The notes: generated by a model not told the origin, from the letters alone. A stretch of DNA of 64,000 nucleotides from Acidobacteriaceae bacterium (GCA_003170825.1 PMYL01000059.1:136647-200646); one strand, 5' to 3'; shown: positions 46,801 to 55,894, numbered from the stretch's first letter. Made by a program: numbers and translations.

Positions 46801-47486
46801 GCGACGGTTCCGTTGCCGGAGTCGAGCCCGCCGTTGATCTGGACAGCAGTGGACGCAATTCCAACGGTCATTTGGGGCGAACCGGCGGGGTTCGAGGTGG
46901 AGCTTTGGTTATTGGCCATCACGCCCGGCGTGAGGGAAAGTTCGGTGTATACATTGCGATTGACCAGAGGCAGGCCGATGATCTCGGACGGCTCAATGGT
47001 TCTGCCCAATACCGCGTCAGACGTATTGATCAGCGGGGGCGCCTCAGTGACAGTGATGGTCTCAGACTGCGCGCCCACGGTCAGTGGGATGTCAACCGTC
47101 AGCGTCTGGTCCACGTTGAGGGCGATATTCTCTTGCACAAAGCGTTCAAAGCTGGGAGCCGACGCCGCGACGGTGTACCTGCCCACGGGAAGGAAATCGA
47201 TGCGGTACTGCCCATAGCCGTTTGTCGGCGCCGACCGGGAGAACCCGGTATCCACGTTGGTTGCCTTCACGGTGGCCGTGCTGACCACCGCGCCTTGTTG
47301 ATCCTTCACCGTACCGACGATGGTTCCGGTGATCTGCTGTCCAAACGCGATGATGCTGCCGGTGAGAATGAAGACGAGCGCCGAGAGGATTCGAGCGCTC
47401 GCGCATAGCCGCGAGTATCTTGCCAAATTGCGTGTATTCACTTTTGATGCCTCCAGAGTGTTTCTGTTGTCTGAACGAGTCGCCAC
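43839..47486 (-). CDS. Oar-like TonB-dependent receptor with carboxypeptidase-regulatory domain
   Basis: The 1215-residue protein has a signal segment (about 30-50, ending FGQ), a CarboxypepD-regulatory-like domain (about 51-140, with GTIVGTVKDQQGAVVSTATV), a plug-like region (about 145-290, with VEEFRVETSAFSAQYGEFSA) and a very long outer-membrane beta-barrel. The end LGGRLTF is typical of outer-membrane strands. This is the large receptor type found in many copies in Acidobacteriota, often linked to glycan use. The start is probably GTG 47486. It is divergent from a malectin-domain regulator. Confidence 0.92.
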   Translation of the reverse strand: MATRSDNRNTLEASKVNTRNLARYSRLCASARILSALVFILTGSIIAFGQQITGTIVGTVKDQQGAVVSTATVKATNVDTGFSRSAPTNGYGQYRIDFLPVGRYTVAASAPSFERFVQENIALNVDQTLTVDIPLTVGAQSETITVTEAPPLINTSDAVLGRTIEPSEIIGLPLVNRNVYTELSLTPGVMANNQSSTSNPAGSPQMTVGIASTAVQINGGLDSGNGTVAFYLDGGNNITGMRNYGNPAPNPDAVEEFRVETSAFSAQYGEFSAAVVSVITKSGTNKFHGGLFEFNRNTDFNAWQWHPAVGAIKAPYHRNNFGGTFGGPIKHDKAFFFGSYAGLRQVQGGVVSGGVTPTAAERLGDFTADTTLPSASRVYMPGTHKTVLANGVNAGPGCQPALIGPLTAGYCIPTGSLDLTAANFLNINNTIGVSVPLPNGPQVLKTGGGQYSTVYVTPTDEDEYLGKYDQNLGDKDHVGVTYFYTNTASTPSGGGNINWTGNQSRSKQTNANISDVHTFSPSTANQLWLTFTRAMGGRVLIPVTGPGNQTLGSFGSNFLIQGPAGLPYLNGAGFSTGNPNAGPVTGSDNYELRDVVSMTKGKHNLSIGGEYALDKTMFEANLNNYGDVGFSTSAPTSTGVAIADFVTGQISSFEQDTTYTTHLSTWHYAVFAQDNYRITPRFTVNLGLRWDIDTPPVDSHDRTSSFVPGQQSTIVTSTNSVVPLGQVFPGDSGIGRGIISTQYSHISPRVGFAFDPFGDGKTAIRAAAGIFYGSPSGNEWNQPGNAMPFSIRNGFGSETSLTSIYNVGFPTTAPGGGIFPYIYTPSNPKFYPSQSIEAIGPNFKDSSVYQFNLSVQRQLPARISVTAAYIGTLGRHLSTFVDANYAPYSTVANGGGALVGGLSTSANSQEQRRQFDAGINLAPGTLSGITYLISDQTSNYNGLQVSATKTMSHGFSVSGFYVWSRALESANFVENGGQNAQDFGYFGKPFTATNDHGMLDQNHNPIVGGGLQEEKGLMDQNHDSNASIFGMWNIDYYHGSNKIVKGVVNGWQITAVAYLMSGAPFSMSTGKNNNFDTAGQSRPNAVPGVSPKLDPHRCRVCTDPNSVLTAWFNTAAFTPNGPGLPGGIGPGRADGNVGRDTLNGPGLKDMDAGLFRNITFGRGMVFQFRAEITNVMNWVNLSQPNGSLSAGSNEGTITSATATQRVIQLGGRLTF

Positions 47487-47869
47487 CTGTCGCCCTCACA
47501 CGCGTTCCCGCACTCCGCTCAAATCCATCAACTGCGATTCGGAGCGCCGGGCTTCTGGGTTTCGAATTGTTGACAGTAAAGATAGCAACCTCGTTCCCGA
47601 TGTGTCATGTAAATTGGAAGTGAAAAATGCGAGGGCCGATGTGAATACTTTCTGCAGCCCAGAATGCATTGAAAAATATGGGGGTTGCGACGGTTTGAAG
47701 GCAGACCTCCTGAAATGTTAATATTGTTAAAGTCCCGGTAAGCGTATTGTTAATAGAGGATTTGCGGATCCGCTGGAGCACCCGCAGCCACCGCCAACTG
47801 GGCGCCAACTGAGATTGATGGGGACGGTAGTACAATTGATTGTCATGAACGGAACATGGGAAGGGGCAG
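47487..47869. promoter_or_regulatory. Divergent control region of the TonB receptor and malectin-regulator genes
   Basis: These 383 bp lie between divergent genes and are AT-rich by local standards. TTAATATTGTTAA, near 47718, is almost symmetric, and ATTGTTAAT occurs again about 20 bp later. They are possible operators or promoter parts. No gene is visible. Confidence 0.45.
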
Positions 47870-49387
47870 ATGCTGGAGCCGGTGAGGAAGGTTGAAGCAG
47901 AAAGGGAGGAACTGAGCTGGCTGCTGACTTCGGGCGTTCTCGGCCGCGCGAATAATGCAGTCCGCGTTCTGACCTGCGTCTGTGAAAAATACTTCGAGAA
48001 TCAACTGGACCAGATCAACGAGCACACCATCGCGATCGAAGCCTTGGGGCGGCGCAGTGACTTCGACCCCCAGGTAGATACGATTGTCCGGGTGACGATC
48101 CACTCCTTAAGAAAACGCCTGCTGGAGGTGTACCAGAACGAGGGCGCGAGCCGCCCGGTGCACATTCTCATTCCCGCCGGAAATTACGCCCCATCCTTCA
48201 TTCACAAGGAGGCGGATTCTGGCGCGGGCCAATCCAATCACGCTCTTCTCCCCATCGAGTTCGACCACGGTCCGGCTCCGGCAATAATAGCTGTCCGCGG
48301 CGATGCACTGCCTTTCCCGTTTCTCGGGCGGCGTCGATGGCAGATACTGATTATTCTTGCGGCGGTGGCCGCCGTCCTGCTCGGCGCGGTCTTTTCCGTT
48401 CGACACTCCAAGGAGCGCGCGGCCGGAGTTCCGGCGTCCCTGGTTCCCTCGCCCTCTGCGCCGCTCCCGGGCGAGAGCTTCCATGCTTTGATCGGCAGCG
48501 GCCGGGATCCTTATGTGGATAGCTCCAGCATCAAATGGACCTCCGGCGAGTATTGCACGGGAGGAACTCCGTTTACTGTTCCGGACCGGAAGATTGAGGC
48601 CACGGAAGACCCGTACATTTATTTAGGCGGCCTGCAAGGGGGTTTCCACTGCCAATTTCCCGTGAAGCCGGGCCTCTACGAAGTCCATCTTCTGTTCGCT
48701 GAGACGGCTGGCCTTCCAGACGCCACTCGCAACGTGTCGTTCTCGGTCAATGGAAGCGATGCCATAAATCTCGACGTGGTTGACGACGCGACCGGAGCAG
48801 GAGTTGCGACAACACGAATCCTCACACGCGTCGAGCCTGAAAGCGATGGCGCCGTCCACCTGGATTTCTTTGGACATGACTCGATATTGAATGGCGTCGA
48901 GATATTACCGGCTCCTTCGGCGGAGTTGCTGCCCGTGCGCATCGTCGCTGGTCCTCGATCGTATAAAGATTCGGCGGAGAGGATCTGGCTATCTGACCGC
49001 TATTTCATCGGGGGCAGAACTGGAATGCCTGGGAACACCGCTAACCCCGGTATATACGGCTCCGATCGCATCGGCCACTTTCATTACATCATTCCCGTTC
49101 TCCCCCTGCGGCTCTATCGCGTGAATCTATATTTTCTTGAGCCCTGGTTCGGCGAACACAATAACGGGCGCGGTGGAGTGGGCAGCCGCATCTTCGATGT
49201 CTCCTGCAATGGCTCCATGCTGCTCAAGAACTTCGATATTTTAAGGGAGAACGGCGGGGGCCCGGTGATGAAAACATTCGACAGCGTACAAGCCACTGCC
49301 CAAGGCAAGATCGAACTCTATTTCACTCCGGTGGCGAACTACCCGCTTGTGAATGCAATTGAAGTTGTCCCTCAGCCTTCCCGCTAA
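47870..49387 (+). CDS. Membrane-anchored winged-helix-like protein with two malectin domains
   Basis: The 505-residue protein starts at ATG 47870, after AAGGGG. The N-terminal part (1-115; VLGRANNAVRVLTCVCEKYF, then EHTIAIEALGRRSDFD) resembles a domain often seen in acidobacterial signalling proteins and likely binds DNA or a partner. One membrane helix (about 157-177) leads to an outer region with two malectin-like carbohydrate-binding domains (about 205-345 and 355-503; IYLGGLQGGFHCQFPV and IYGSDRIGHFHYIIPV). I infer a sensor that binds sugars outside and controls the divergent TonB receptor gene. Confidence 0.75.
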   Translation: MLEPVRKVEAEREELSWLLTSGVLGRANNAVRVLTCVCEKYFENQLDQINEHTIAIEALGRRSDFDPQVDTIVRVTIHSLRKRLLEVYQNEGASRPVHILIPAGNYAPSFIHKEADSGAGQSNHALLPIEFDHGPAPAIIAVRGDALPFPFLGRRRWQILIILAAVAAVLLGAVFSVRHSKERAAGVPASLVPSPSAPLPGESFHALIGSGRDPYVDSSSIKWTSGEYCTGGTPFTVPDRKIEATEDPYIYLGGLQGGFHCQFPVKPGLYEVHLLFAETAGLPDATRNVSFSVNGSDAINLDVVDDATGAGVATTRILTRVEPESDGAVHLDFFGHDSILNGVEILPAPSAELLPVRIVAGPRSYKDSAERIWLSDRYFIGGRTGMPGNTANPGIYGSDRIGHFHYIIPVLPLRLYRVNLYFLEPWFGEHNNGRGGVGSRIFDVSCNGSMLLKNFDILRENGGGPVMKTFDSVQATAQGKIELYFTPVANYPLVNAIEVVPQPSR

Positions 49388-49557
49388 CGCCGACAGACGC
49401 CTGTTGAGTGCTCTGCGCGGGCCGGGATGCCTGGCACGATAAAACCGCGACTCTCCAGACGCCGTCTGCCTCGTTGCCGGATGCGGATGACGGATGAGTC
49501 CCCGGAATCGTTATGCGCTGCTCTTCCTTGCCCTTCAATTCCTTTATCATTACCACC

Positions 49558-50568
49558 ATGCCTAATAAACTCCGCTGGGGAGTTCTCAGCACCGCCGACA
49601 TCGGCCTCAGGAAAGTCATCCCCGCCATGCAGCGGGGCCAATACACCAGCGTCGGGGCCATCGCATCCCGCAATCTGGCCAAGGCTCAAGAGGCGGCAGC
49701 CGCTCTTGGCATTCCAACAGCCTACGGCTCGTACGAAGAGCTCCTCGCCGACCCCCATATCGACGCCGTCTACAATCCTCTTCCCAATCAGCTTCACGTC
49801 CCCTGGACCATCAAAGCCGCCGAAGCCGGCAAGCACGTCCTCTGCGAGAAGCCGCTCAGCCTCACTGTCGCTGAAGCCGAGACCCTACTCGCCGTTCGCT
49901 CCCGCGCCGGAGTCAAAATCGGCGAAGCCTTCATGATCCGCAGCTATCCCCAGTGGCTCCGCCTCCGCGAACTGCTCGACGAGCATCGCATCGGAGAACT
50001 CCGCTCCATCGTTGGCTTCTTCAGCTACTTCAACATCGACCCATCCAACTTCCGCAGCCATGTCGAGTGCGGCGGCGGCGCCCTCCTGGACATCGGCTGC
50101 TATCTCATCCACGCCTCGCGCTACGCATTCGCGCAGGAGCCCACCCGCGTCGTAGCCCTTGTCGACCGCGATCCGCAGATGCGCATCGACCGCCTCACCT
50201 CGGCAATTCTCGACTTCCCCAGCGGCCAATCCATCTTCACCTGCAGCACGCAGTTGGTCCCTTACCAGCGCATCCACTTCTTAGGCACCCGCGGGCGCAT
50301 CGAGATTGAAATTCCCTTCAACGCGCCTCCCGACCGCCCCACTCGCCTCTTCATCGACTTGAGTGGCGATCTCTTCGGCGGCGGCATCACCACCGAAACC
50401 TTCCCCGTCTGCGATCAGTACACCTTGCAGGGCGATGCCTTTTCCAAAGCCGTTCTGGAAGGCGCCGAAGTCCCCGTCTCAGTCGAAGACGCCATCAGTA
50501 ACATGGCCGTCATCGAAGCCATCTTCAACTCCGCCAACTCTGGCCAATGGGAATCTCCGCAGCGATGA
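49558..50568 (+). CDS. Gfo/Idh/MocA-family NAD(P)-dependent oxidoreductase
   Basis: From ATG 49558 the 336-residue protein has an N-terminal Rossmann domain (LRWGVLSTADIGLRKVIPAM), the AVYNPLPNQLHVPWTIKAAEAGKH region and the EKPLSL motif with the conserved Lys. A C-terminal substrate domain follows, with GGGALLDIGCYLIHASRYAF. Members oxidise or reduce sugars and related polyols; the substrate cannot be told here. It lies downstream of the malectin-domain gene by 170 bp, consistent with carbohydrate metabolism. Confidence 0.92.
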   Translation: MPNKLRWGVLSTADIGLRKVIPAMQRGQYTSVGAIASRNLAKAQEAAAALGIPTAYGSYEELLADPHIDAVYNPLPNQLHVPWTIKAAEAGKHVLCEKPLSLTVAEAETLLAVRSRAGVKIGEAFMIRSYPQWLRLRELLDEHRIGELRSIVGFFSYFNIDPSNFRSHVECGGGALLDIGCYLIHASRYAFAQEPTRVVALVDRDPQMRIDRLTSAILDFPSGQSIFTCSTQLVPYQRIHFLGTRGRIEIEIPFNAPPDRPTRLFIDLSGDLFGGGITTETFPVCDQYTLQGDAFSKAVLEGAEVPVSVEDAISNMAVIEAIFNSANSGQWESPQR

Positions 50569-50578
50569 AAGATCTGCT

Positions 50579-51097
50579 CTACGCCCGCAGCGCCTTCAGC
50601 ACCTTGGCCGTGGTCACCACCTGCCCCACATGCCGCTGCGTGTGGTCTGCCACGTGAATCAGCGCGCCGCCGATGCTGGTCGGCAACTGCTTACGGCCCA
50701 CGCCACGAAAGGTATCGAAGTTCGCCGTGGCCAGCACGCGCACGCGGTCCGCCGCGTTGCTGAAGGAAACTTCGACCTCGGATAACAGGACGGCAAGAGG
50801 CTCGTCGCCGGTCTGCTCTGCCTTGAGCGCCGTCAACTGTTCGGCGGAAAGCTGATTGCCTTCTGCGTAGCTCAGCAGCCGGTCCGTCGAGCGGGCAATA
50901 TGCCGCAGATGAAAGGCCACCGGCGTCAGCCCCAACGGCTGCGCGTGAACTTCCGCATCGGTCAGCCCTTCGGTCCATTTGGTGAGATCGTCGAGGGCCA
51001 GATCAAGCGCGTGCAGCACGGCGCGGCCTAGGGCCGGAACTTCAGCGTAGGTTCCGCGCAGCCAGGGTTCGATGTATGGAACAGGGGAAGTGCTCAT
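50579..51097 (-). CDS. DinB-family protein
   Basis: This 172-residue four-helix-bundle protein shows the metal-binding histidines of the DinB/YfiT fold: His66 in FHLRHIARSTDRLL and His152 and His156 in HVADHTQRHVGQ. Family members are thiol transferases or nucleophile-activating enzymes; many are uncharacterised. It ends 10 bp from the end of the converging oxidoreductase gene. Confidence 0.88.
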   Translation of the reverse strand: MSTSPVPYIEPWLRGTYAEVPALGRAVLHALDLALDDLTKWTEGLTDAEVHAQPLGLTPVAFHLRHIARSTDRLLSYAEGNQLSAEQLTALKAEQTGDEPLAVLLSEVEVSFSNAADRVRVLATANFDTFRGVGRKQLPTSIGGALIHVADHTQRHVGQVVTTAKVLKALRA

Positions 51098-51115
51098 TGG
51101 GAAATCCTCGATGCG

Positions 51116-51747
51116 TTACTGGCTCAGAATGTGGATCAAGTCATCGTCCGGCAGATCCTTAGTCTTTCCGTCTTCTGTGTAAACGGCCTTAGTCTTTCCG
51201 TCTTCTGAGTAATAACTGTAATGGAAGTTAACGAAGATCCAGCCTGATCGCGTTTCAGCAACTCCGGCCGAATTCCCGAACTCGGCCATACGCTCTTGAA
51301 TGTTACGAGACACAGCTTGTCTTTCAGAACCACATTCTGAATCAGATACCGCGGCGTGTTCATTCTCGTGCCTCCATTGCCGTCGTTCAGGAACGGATCG
51401 AACTCCAAGCCGACAATTCCATCTGCATTTCTCTTAAGTTCAGCATCCGCCCTCAGTAGCCTTTGTAATTTAGCGCTCAATAATTGCGGACGATGCCGAA
51501 GGATTACTTCCATACTTGGCATCTCGCTGCCCTTGAAGTTTGGATCATTCATCCGATCTACTTCGTAAGATTGATTCGAATACCAGTCGTAGAAATCCTG
51601 CACGAAATCGCGGCAGGATCGTACGTCGTCATTTGCTGCGGGCTTTCGGGCTGTTTGCGTGCCTGCGGGAATCGGCATGATTGCGATTGATGCGATAACG
51701 ACGCAGCGGATTGCGGCATGAATCATAGAACGCTGTTTCATCTTCAC
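51116..51747 (-). pseudogene. Small secreted protein gene with a frameshift
   Basis: The frame from GTG 51747 (or ATG 51741) encodes a signal peptide and an ordered domain up to KDKLCLVTFK, then runs into a low-complexity tail. A second frame, from about 51313 to 51116, continues sensibly with AEFGNSAGVAETRSG, WIFVNFHYSYYS and ends DDDLIHILSQ. A one-base change near 51285 would join them to a protein of about 210 residues. Either the gene is broken or there is a sequence error. Within it, a 30-bp unit is repeated at 51157 and 51187, giving two EDGKTK motifs. Confidence 0.65.
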
Positions 51748-52541
51748 TCCGCGCTCTTCACGCGCACCACGGTGATCTTCTCAAAACCCTCTTCAAAGAC
51801 CGGCGGCTTCAGCTTTTCCGCCATCTTGCGCATCACGTCCTCGCTCACCGAGCGGTCGCGCTTGCTGTTGCGCTCCAGGCAAACCTCCAGCGGCACGTCG
51901 AAGAAGACCGCCTGCACCTCGTAGCCGAAGCTCTTAGCCATCTTGATCCACTGGCGCCGTTCGTGGATGGAAAGATTGGTCGCGTCCACATAGTTCCACG
52001 GCATGCGGGCGATGAGCCTTGCCCGCAACAGCGACCGCAGGGTGGAGAAGACCAGCCCCTGGTAGCGCTGCTCCTCCACATCGTCGAAGAGGATATTGCG
52101 CAGCAGGTCGCTCGATAGAGGGGTAACGCCGCGGCGCCGGAACCAGGTGGTCTTGCCCGAGCCGGGCAGCCCGATGGCCAGCACCACGTACCCCTTGGGA
52201 GCCTGCGGCGAGCGCTCTGCGGCCTCGGGCTCTGGAGGAGCCGCGGAGGGCATCTCCGGCTGCGTCTCGAGCTCGAGACGGCCTGAGTCGGCCGGTTCAT
52301 TCCATTCGTGCTTTGCGGGCCGCTCCTGCTTCGGGGGCCGCACCGGGGCCGCGGGCCGGGGTGTCGCCGCAGGCGGGGAATACTGAGTCCTGTGCGCGCG
52401 GGGCTGCGGGGCCGGTGCCGCGGCCGGGGGATCGTCTGGATAGAACGGCACCAGCGGAGCCGGTTGATTCGATGGGAGTTCCTGGCCGATCTTGCCTGTG
52501 GATTCCGAGGTATTGGGAGTGTGTCTGGAGCGTCTTCTCAT
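51744..52541 (-). CDS. P-loop kinase-like ATPase with a proline-rich N-terminal half
   Basis: From ATG 52541 the protein has 265 residues; the frame is open to 52598. The first half is rich in Pro, Ala and Glu and probably unfolded. The second half is a P-loop domain with Walker A GLPGSGKTTW, then STLRSLLRARLIAR, YVDATNLSIHERRQW, FDVPLEVCLERN and RDRSVSEDVMRKMAEKL, the pattern of polynucleotide- or small-molecule-kinase-like AAA_33 proteins. Its stop overlaps the start of the frameshifted gene downstream. The substrate is unknown. Confidence 0.82.
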   Translation of the reverse strand: MRRRSRHTPNTSESTGKIGQELPSNQPAPLVPFYPDDPPAAAPAPQPRAHRTQYSPPAATPRPAAPVRPPKQERPAKHEWNEPADSGRLELETQPEMPSAAPPEPEAAERSPQAPKGYVVLAIGLPGSGKTTWFRRRGVTPLSSDLLRNILFDDVEEQRYQGLVFSTLRSLLRARLIARMPWNYVDATNLSIHERRQWIKMAKSFGYEVQAVFFDVPLEVCLERNSKRDRSVSEDVMRKMAEKLKPPVFEEGFEKITVVRVKSAE

Positions 52542-52830
52542 GCCGTCTTCAACCCATGCATAGATATCCGAATACCATACTTCCCATGGGCGCTGCAAAT
52601 GGTGTGCACGCCGTCACATACAGTCCCGTACCTGGAAAGGCATCCTAGCGGTGAGCGGTTTTTCGTGCGGAATCGGGAACGAATGGGTTTTCATTTCGTC
52701 CCCCCCGGATGAGAGTGTTACGATCATGGGTTTGGTGGAATTGCCTTCTGGGGCGGCTCCAGCCGCCGAACGCAGCAAATCTGAACAAGCTCAAACCACA
52801 GCCTCACCGACTACGAAGGAGAAATCACAC

Positions 52831-53835
52831 ATGGCAGTTAAGGTTGGTATCAACGGCTTCGGCCGCATTGGCCGCAACGTTTTGCGCGCCTCACTTGGCA
52901 ATCCCGAGATTGATTTTGTCGCCGTCAACGACTTGACCAGCCCGGCAACGCTGGCGCACCTGCTCAAGTACGACTCGATCCTGGGCAACCTGAAGAATGA
53001 GATCACCGCCGGCGAGGACTTTATCTCCGTAGACGGCAAGAAGATCAAGGTATGGGCCGAGAGAGACCCGGCCAAGCTGCCCTGGGCTGAAGTTGGCGCG
53101 CAGATCGTCGTCGAATCCACCGGCCACTTTACCGACGGGACCAAGGCCAAGGCGCACCTGGGCGCGACCGTGAAGAAGGTCATCATCTCCGCTCCGGCCA
53201 GCAACGAAGACCTGACCATCGTGCTCGGCGTCAACCAGGACAAGTACGATCCGGCCAGGCACAACGTCCTCTCCATGGCCAGCTGCACCACCAACTGCCT
53301 GGCGCCGGTCGTCAAGGTGATCCTCGAGACCTCTGGCCTCGTAAGCGGCATCATGACCACTATCCACAGCTACACCAACGACCAGGTCATCCTCGACTTC
53401 CCGCACAAAGATCTGCGCCGCGCCCGCGCCGCCGCCCTGAGCATGATTCCCACCTCGACCGGCGCCGCCAAGGCCCTCAAGCTGGTCATTCCCGAGACCG
53501 CCGGCAAGCTGGACGGCTTCGCCATCCGTGTCCCAACCCCCAACGTCTCGGTCGTCGATTTGACCTACATCGCCGAGAAGCCCGTGACCGCCGAAGCCCT
53601 GAACGCCGCCTTCAAGAAAGCCGCCGGGGGCGAACTCAAGGGCATTCTGGGCGTCGACTCGAACCTGCTGGTCAGCTCCGACTTCAAGGGAGACGCGCGC
53701 AGCTCGATTGTGGACGCGCCTTTAACCAAGGTGGTCGGCAACCTCGTCAAGGTGCTCAGCTGGTACGACAACGAGTGGGGCTACTCCAGCCGCGTCGTCG
53801 ACCTGATCGGCTTCCTGGCCAAGAAGGGCCTGTAA
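52831..53835 (+). CDS. gap: Glyceraldehyde-3-phosphate dehydrogenase
   Basis: From ATG 52831 (AAGGAGA upstream) the enzyme has 334 residues. It has the NAD-binding [12 protein letters not shown], the catalytic Cys152 in [12 protein letters not shown], and His179 in [10 protein letters not shown]. The sequence [15 protein letters not shown] near the end is typical. It makes 1,3-bisphosphoglycerate. The frame is open from 52651, but that extension has no coding character. RidA-like and pgk genes follow on the same strand. Confidence 0.97.
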   Translation: MAVKVGINGFGRIGRNVLRASLGNPEIDFVAVNDLTSPATLAHLLKYDSILGNLKNEITAGEDFISVDGKKIKVWAERDPAKLPWAEVGAQIVVESTGHFTDGTKAKAHLGATVKKVIISAPASNEDLTIVLGVNQDKYDPARHNVLSMASCTTNCLAPVVKVILETSGLVSGIMTTIHSYTNDQVILDFPHKDLRRARAAALSMIPTSTGAAKALKLVIPETAGKLDGFAIRVPTPNVSVVDLTYIAEKPVTAEALNAAFKKAAGGELKGILGVDSNLLVSSDFKGDARSSIVDAPLTKVVGNLVKVLSWYDNEWGYSSRVVDLIGFLAKKGL

Positions 53836-53837
53836 CA

Positions 53838-53872
53838 GTGGTCAGTGAACAGTGGTCAGTGGTCAGTTTTTT
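53838..53872. repeat. CAGTGGTCAGT tandem-like repeats
   Basis: CAGTGGTCAGT is repeated three times with small changes just after gap. Related imperfect repeats lie at 26809-26950 and 54354-54406. Confidence 0.6.
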
Positions 53873-53907
53873 CGATCCCCGGCCACTGATTCCTGGCCTT
53901 TGAACCT

Positions 53908-53958
53908 GGGTGCCCCACCCTCGCCGCGTCTTTGTTTTTGCGGCTAGGGTGGGATCCC
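53908..53958. repeat. Interspersed palindromic repeat, GGTGCCCCACC type
   Basis: GGGTGCCCCACCCTCGCCGC pairs with GCGGCTAGGGTGGGAT around a T-rich loop. It is a full copy of the family also seen at 20536 and 56765. Confidence 0.7.
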
Positions 53959-53979
53959 TCGTAACACCTTGAAAAACCC

Positions 53980-54354
53980 ATGAGAAAAATCATTCCCGGC
54001 ACTTCTCCCTACGAGCCCATCATCGGCTTTTCCCGCGCTGTTCGCATCGGGAACACCGTTCACCTCTCCGGAACCGGCCCGGTGGGCGCCGACGATCTGG
54101 ACCCAGCCGGCCAAACCCGCCGCATCTTCGAAATCGCCGCCGCCGCGCTTGCCGAGGCTGGCGCCACATTCAACGACGTCGTCCGCACCCGCATCTATCT
54201 GGCTCATGCCGAGGACTGGGAGGCCGTGGGACGCGTCCACGGCGAGTTCTTCGGCACCATCCGCCCCGCCTCCACCATGATTGTCGTCGCGCTGCTCAGC
54301 CCCAAGTGGTGCGCTGAGATCGAGATGGAAGCCGTCATTCCCGACGCGGACTGA
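53980..54354 (+). CDS. RidA-family enamine/imine deaminase-like protein
   Basis: This 124-residue protein has the RidA/YjgF pattern: SGTGPVGADDLDPAGQTRRIF, then GATFNDVVRTRIYL and a C-terminal RPASTMIVVALLSPKWCAEIEMEAV. The conserved Arg before the last strand region is replaced in context by IRPAST, which keeps an Arg. RidA proteins hydrolyse reactive 2-aminoacrylate-type enamines. It sits between gap and pgk, so it may simply share their transcript. Confidence 0.88.
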   Translation: MRKIIPGTSPYEPIIGFSRAVRIGNTVHLSGTGPVGADDLDPAGQTRRIFEIAAAALAEAGATFNDVVRTRIYLAHAEDWEAVGRVHGEFFGTIRPASTMIVVALLSPKWCAEIEMEAVIPDAD

Positions 54355-54406
54355 GCACTGCCCACTGTCCCTTTCCACTGTTCAATGTCCACTGTTCACT
54401 GTAGAA
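54354..54406. repeat. Degenerate CACTGTTCA-type repeats before pgk
   Basis: Short units such as CACTGTCC, CCACTGTTCAATG and CCACTGTTCACTG recur in the 63-bp gap before pgk. They are related to the CAGTGGTCAGT repeats after gap. Confidence 0.5.
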
Positions 54407-54417
54407 AGGTTTGCACC

Positions 54418-55632
54418 ATGCCCAAGCTTTCCATTCGCGACATCGATCTGGCCAACAAGCGGGTCTTCATCCGCGTCGACTTCAACGTGCCGCTCACTGA
54501 AGACGGCTCGGCCATCACCGACGACACCCGCATTGTGGCCACGCTGCCCACCATCGTCTACGCCCTCCGGCACAAGGCCAAGGTGATCCTGGCCTCGCAC
54601 CTGGGCCGTCCCAAGGGCAAGCCCAATCCCAAGTACTCGCTGCGCCCGGTGGTTGACCGGCTCCGCGAGCTGCTCGACAAGGCGCTGGGCGAGACAGTCA
54701 ACGTGGCTTTCTCTCCGGACTGCATCGGCGAAGTAGCCACTGAGATGGCGCGCCAGCTCGAATCCGGCCAGGTGCTGCTGCTGGAAAATCTCCGCTTCCA
54801 CGCCGAGGAAGAAGCCAACGATCCGGCCTTCTCCAAGGCTCTGGCCTCGCTGGCCGAGGTCTACGTCAATGACGCCTTCGGAAGCGCCCACCGCGCCCAC
54901 GCCTCCACCGAGGGCATCACCCACTTCCTCTCGCCCGCCGTCGCCGGCCTGCTGATGGAAAAGGAGCTCACCTACCTCGGCAAGGCCCTCGAATCGCCCG
55001 AAAAGCCCTTCGTGGCCATCATCGGCGGCTCCAAAATCTCCGGCAAGATCGACGTCATTGATAACCTGCTCGACAAGGTCGACACCTTGGTCATCGTCGG
55101 CGGCATGGCGTACACCTTCCAGCGCGCCCTGGGAGTTACAACCGGTAAGTCTCTGGTCGAAGAGGACAAGATCGACATGGCCAAAGCGGCCATCGACAAG
55201 GCCAAGGCCAAAGGCGTCCAGCTTCTGCTGCCCGTCGATAACATCCTCGCCGATAACTTCGCCCCCGACGCCAACACCCAGCCGTGGGACTGCTCGGTCA
55301 ACTTCCCCGCCGACTGGCAGGGCCTGGACATCGGTCCCAAGTCGATCGCTGCGATTGAAGAGGTGGTTTCGACCGCCCGCACCATCGTCTGGAACGGCCC
55401 GGCCGGCGTCTTCGAGTTCCCCCGCTTCGCCGTGGGCACCAACGCCATCGCCCACGCCGTTGCGGCCAACAAGGCAGCCATCTCCATCATCGGCGGCGGC
55501 GACAGTGTCTCCGCCATCAACCAGGCCGGCGTAGCCGACCAGATCACCCACATCTCCACCGGCGGCGGCGCTTCGCTTGAGTTTTTGGAAGGAAAGAAAC
55601 TCCCCGGTGTGGAAGCGCTGACGGATAAGTAG
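54418..55632 (+). CDS. pgk: Phosphoglycerate kinase
   Basis: From ATG 54418 the enzyme has 404 residues. It shows the N-terminal substrate motif [21 protein letters not shown], the [16 protein letters not shown] region, [14 protein letters not shown], and the nucleotide-binding [13 protein letters not shown] and GGGDSV segments. It transfers phosphate from 1,3-bisphosphoglycerate to ADP. Length is normal. The gap enzyme is encoded 0.6 kb upstream on the same strand. Confidence 0.97.
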   Translation: MPKLSIRDIDLANKRVFIRVDFNVPLTEDGSAITDDTRIVATLPTIVYALRHKAKVILASHLGRPKGKPNPKYSLRPVVDRLRELLDKALGETVNVAFSPDCIGEVATEMARQLESGQVLLLENLRFHAEEEANDPAFSKALASLAEVYVNDAFGSAHRAHASTEGITHFLSPAVAGLLMEKELTYLGKALESPEKPFVAIIGGSKISGKIDVIDNLLDKVDTLVIVGGMAYTFQRALGVTTGKSLVEEDKIDMAKAAIDKAKAKGVQLLLPVDNILADNFAPDANTQPWDCSVNFPADWQGLDIGPKSIAAIEEVVSTARTIVWNGPAGVFEFPRFAVGTNAIAHAVAANKAAISIIGGGDSVSAINQAGVADQITHISTGGGASLEFLEGKKLPGVEALTDK

Positions 55633-55777
55633 CACCTGCGGTGCGGCAGACGCTCACTATCCGTTCGCAAAGATTTCGTTTTTTCCAGGTCCCAAAAGCG
55701 GGACCTGGGACACCCGGCTACCGGAAAACTTGCCATAAGAGGCTTTCTGCGGCACAGTGAAGGCGGAGGACATTATT

Positions 55778-55885
55778 ATGCGGAAGAAGCCGGTTAAAAA
55801 GAAGTTGAAGACCTACGTCAGACAGGGGGAAACACGAGCCAACCGCCGCAGACTTAGGGACGGTAGCGGACGCCAGACGGGCTGA
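55778..55885 (+). CDS. Possible 35-residue basic small protein
   Basis: ATG 55778 is preceded by GCGGAGGA at 8 bp, a very good ribosome-binding site. The frame gives MRKKPVKKKLKTYVRQ, then a stretch rich in Arg, and ends 10 bp before the next gene, which suggests a short operon. Its high Lys/Arg content resembles small nucleic-acid-binding or ribosome-associated peptides. It may also be a chance frame. Confidence 0.35.
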   Translation: MRKKPVKKKLKTYVRQGETRANRRRLRDGSGRQTG

Positions 55886-55894
55886 GGGTGACAA

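Noticed and set aside
54382-55635. Long minus-strand frame opposite pgk
   Set aside because: Antisense shadow of pgk; composition is dominated by Gly, Asp and Val as expected from the reverse of codons with GC third positions.
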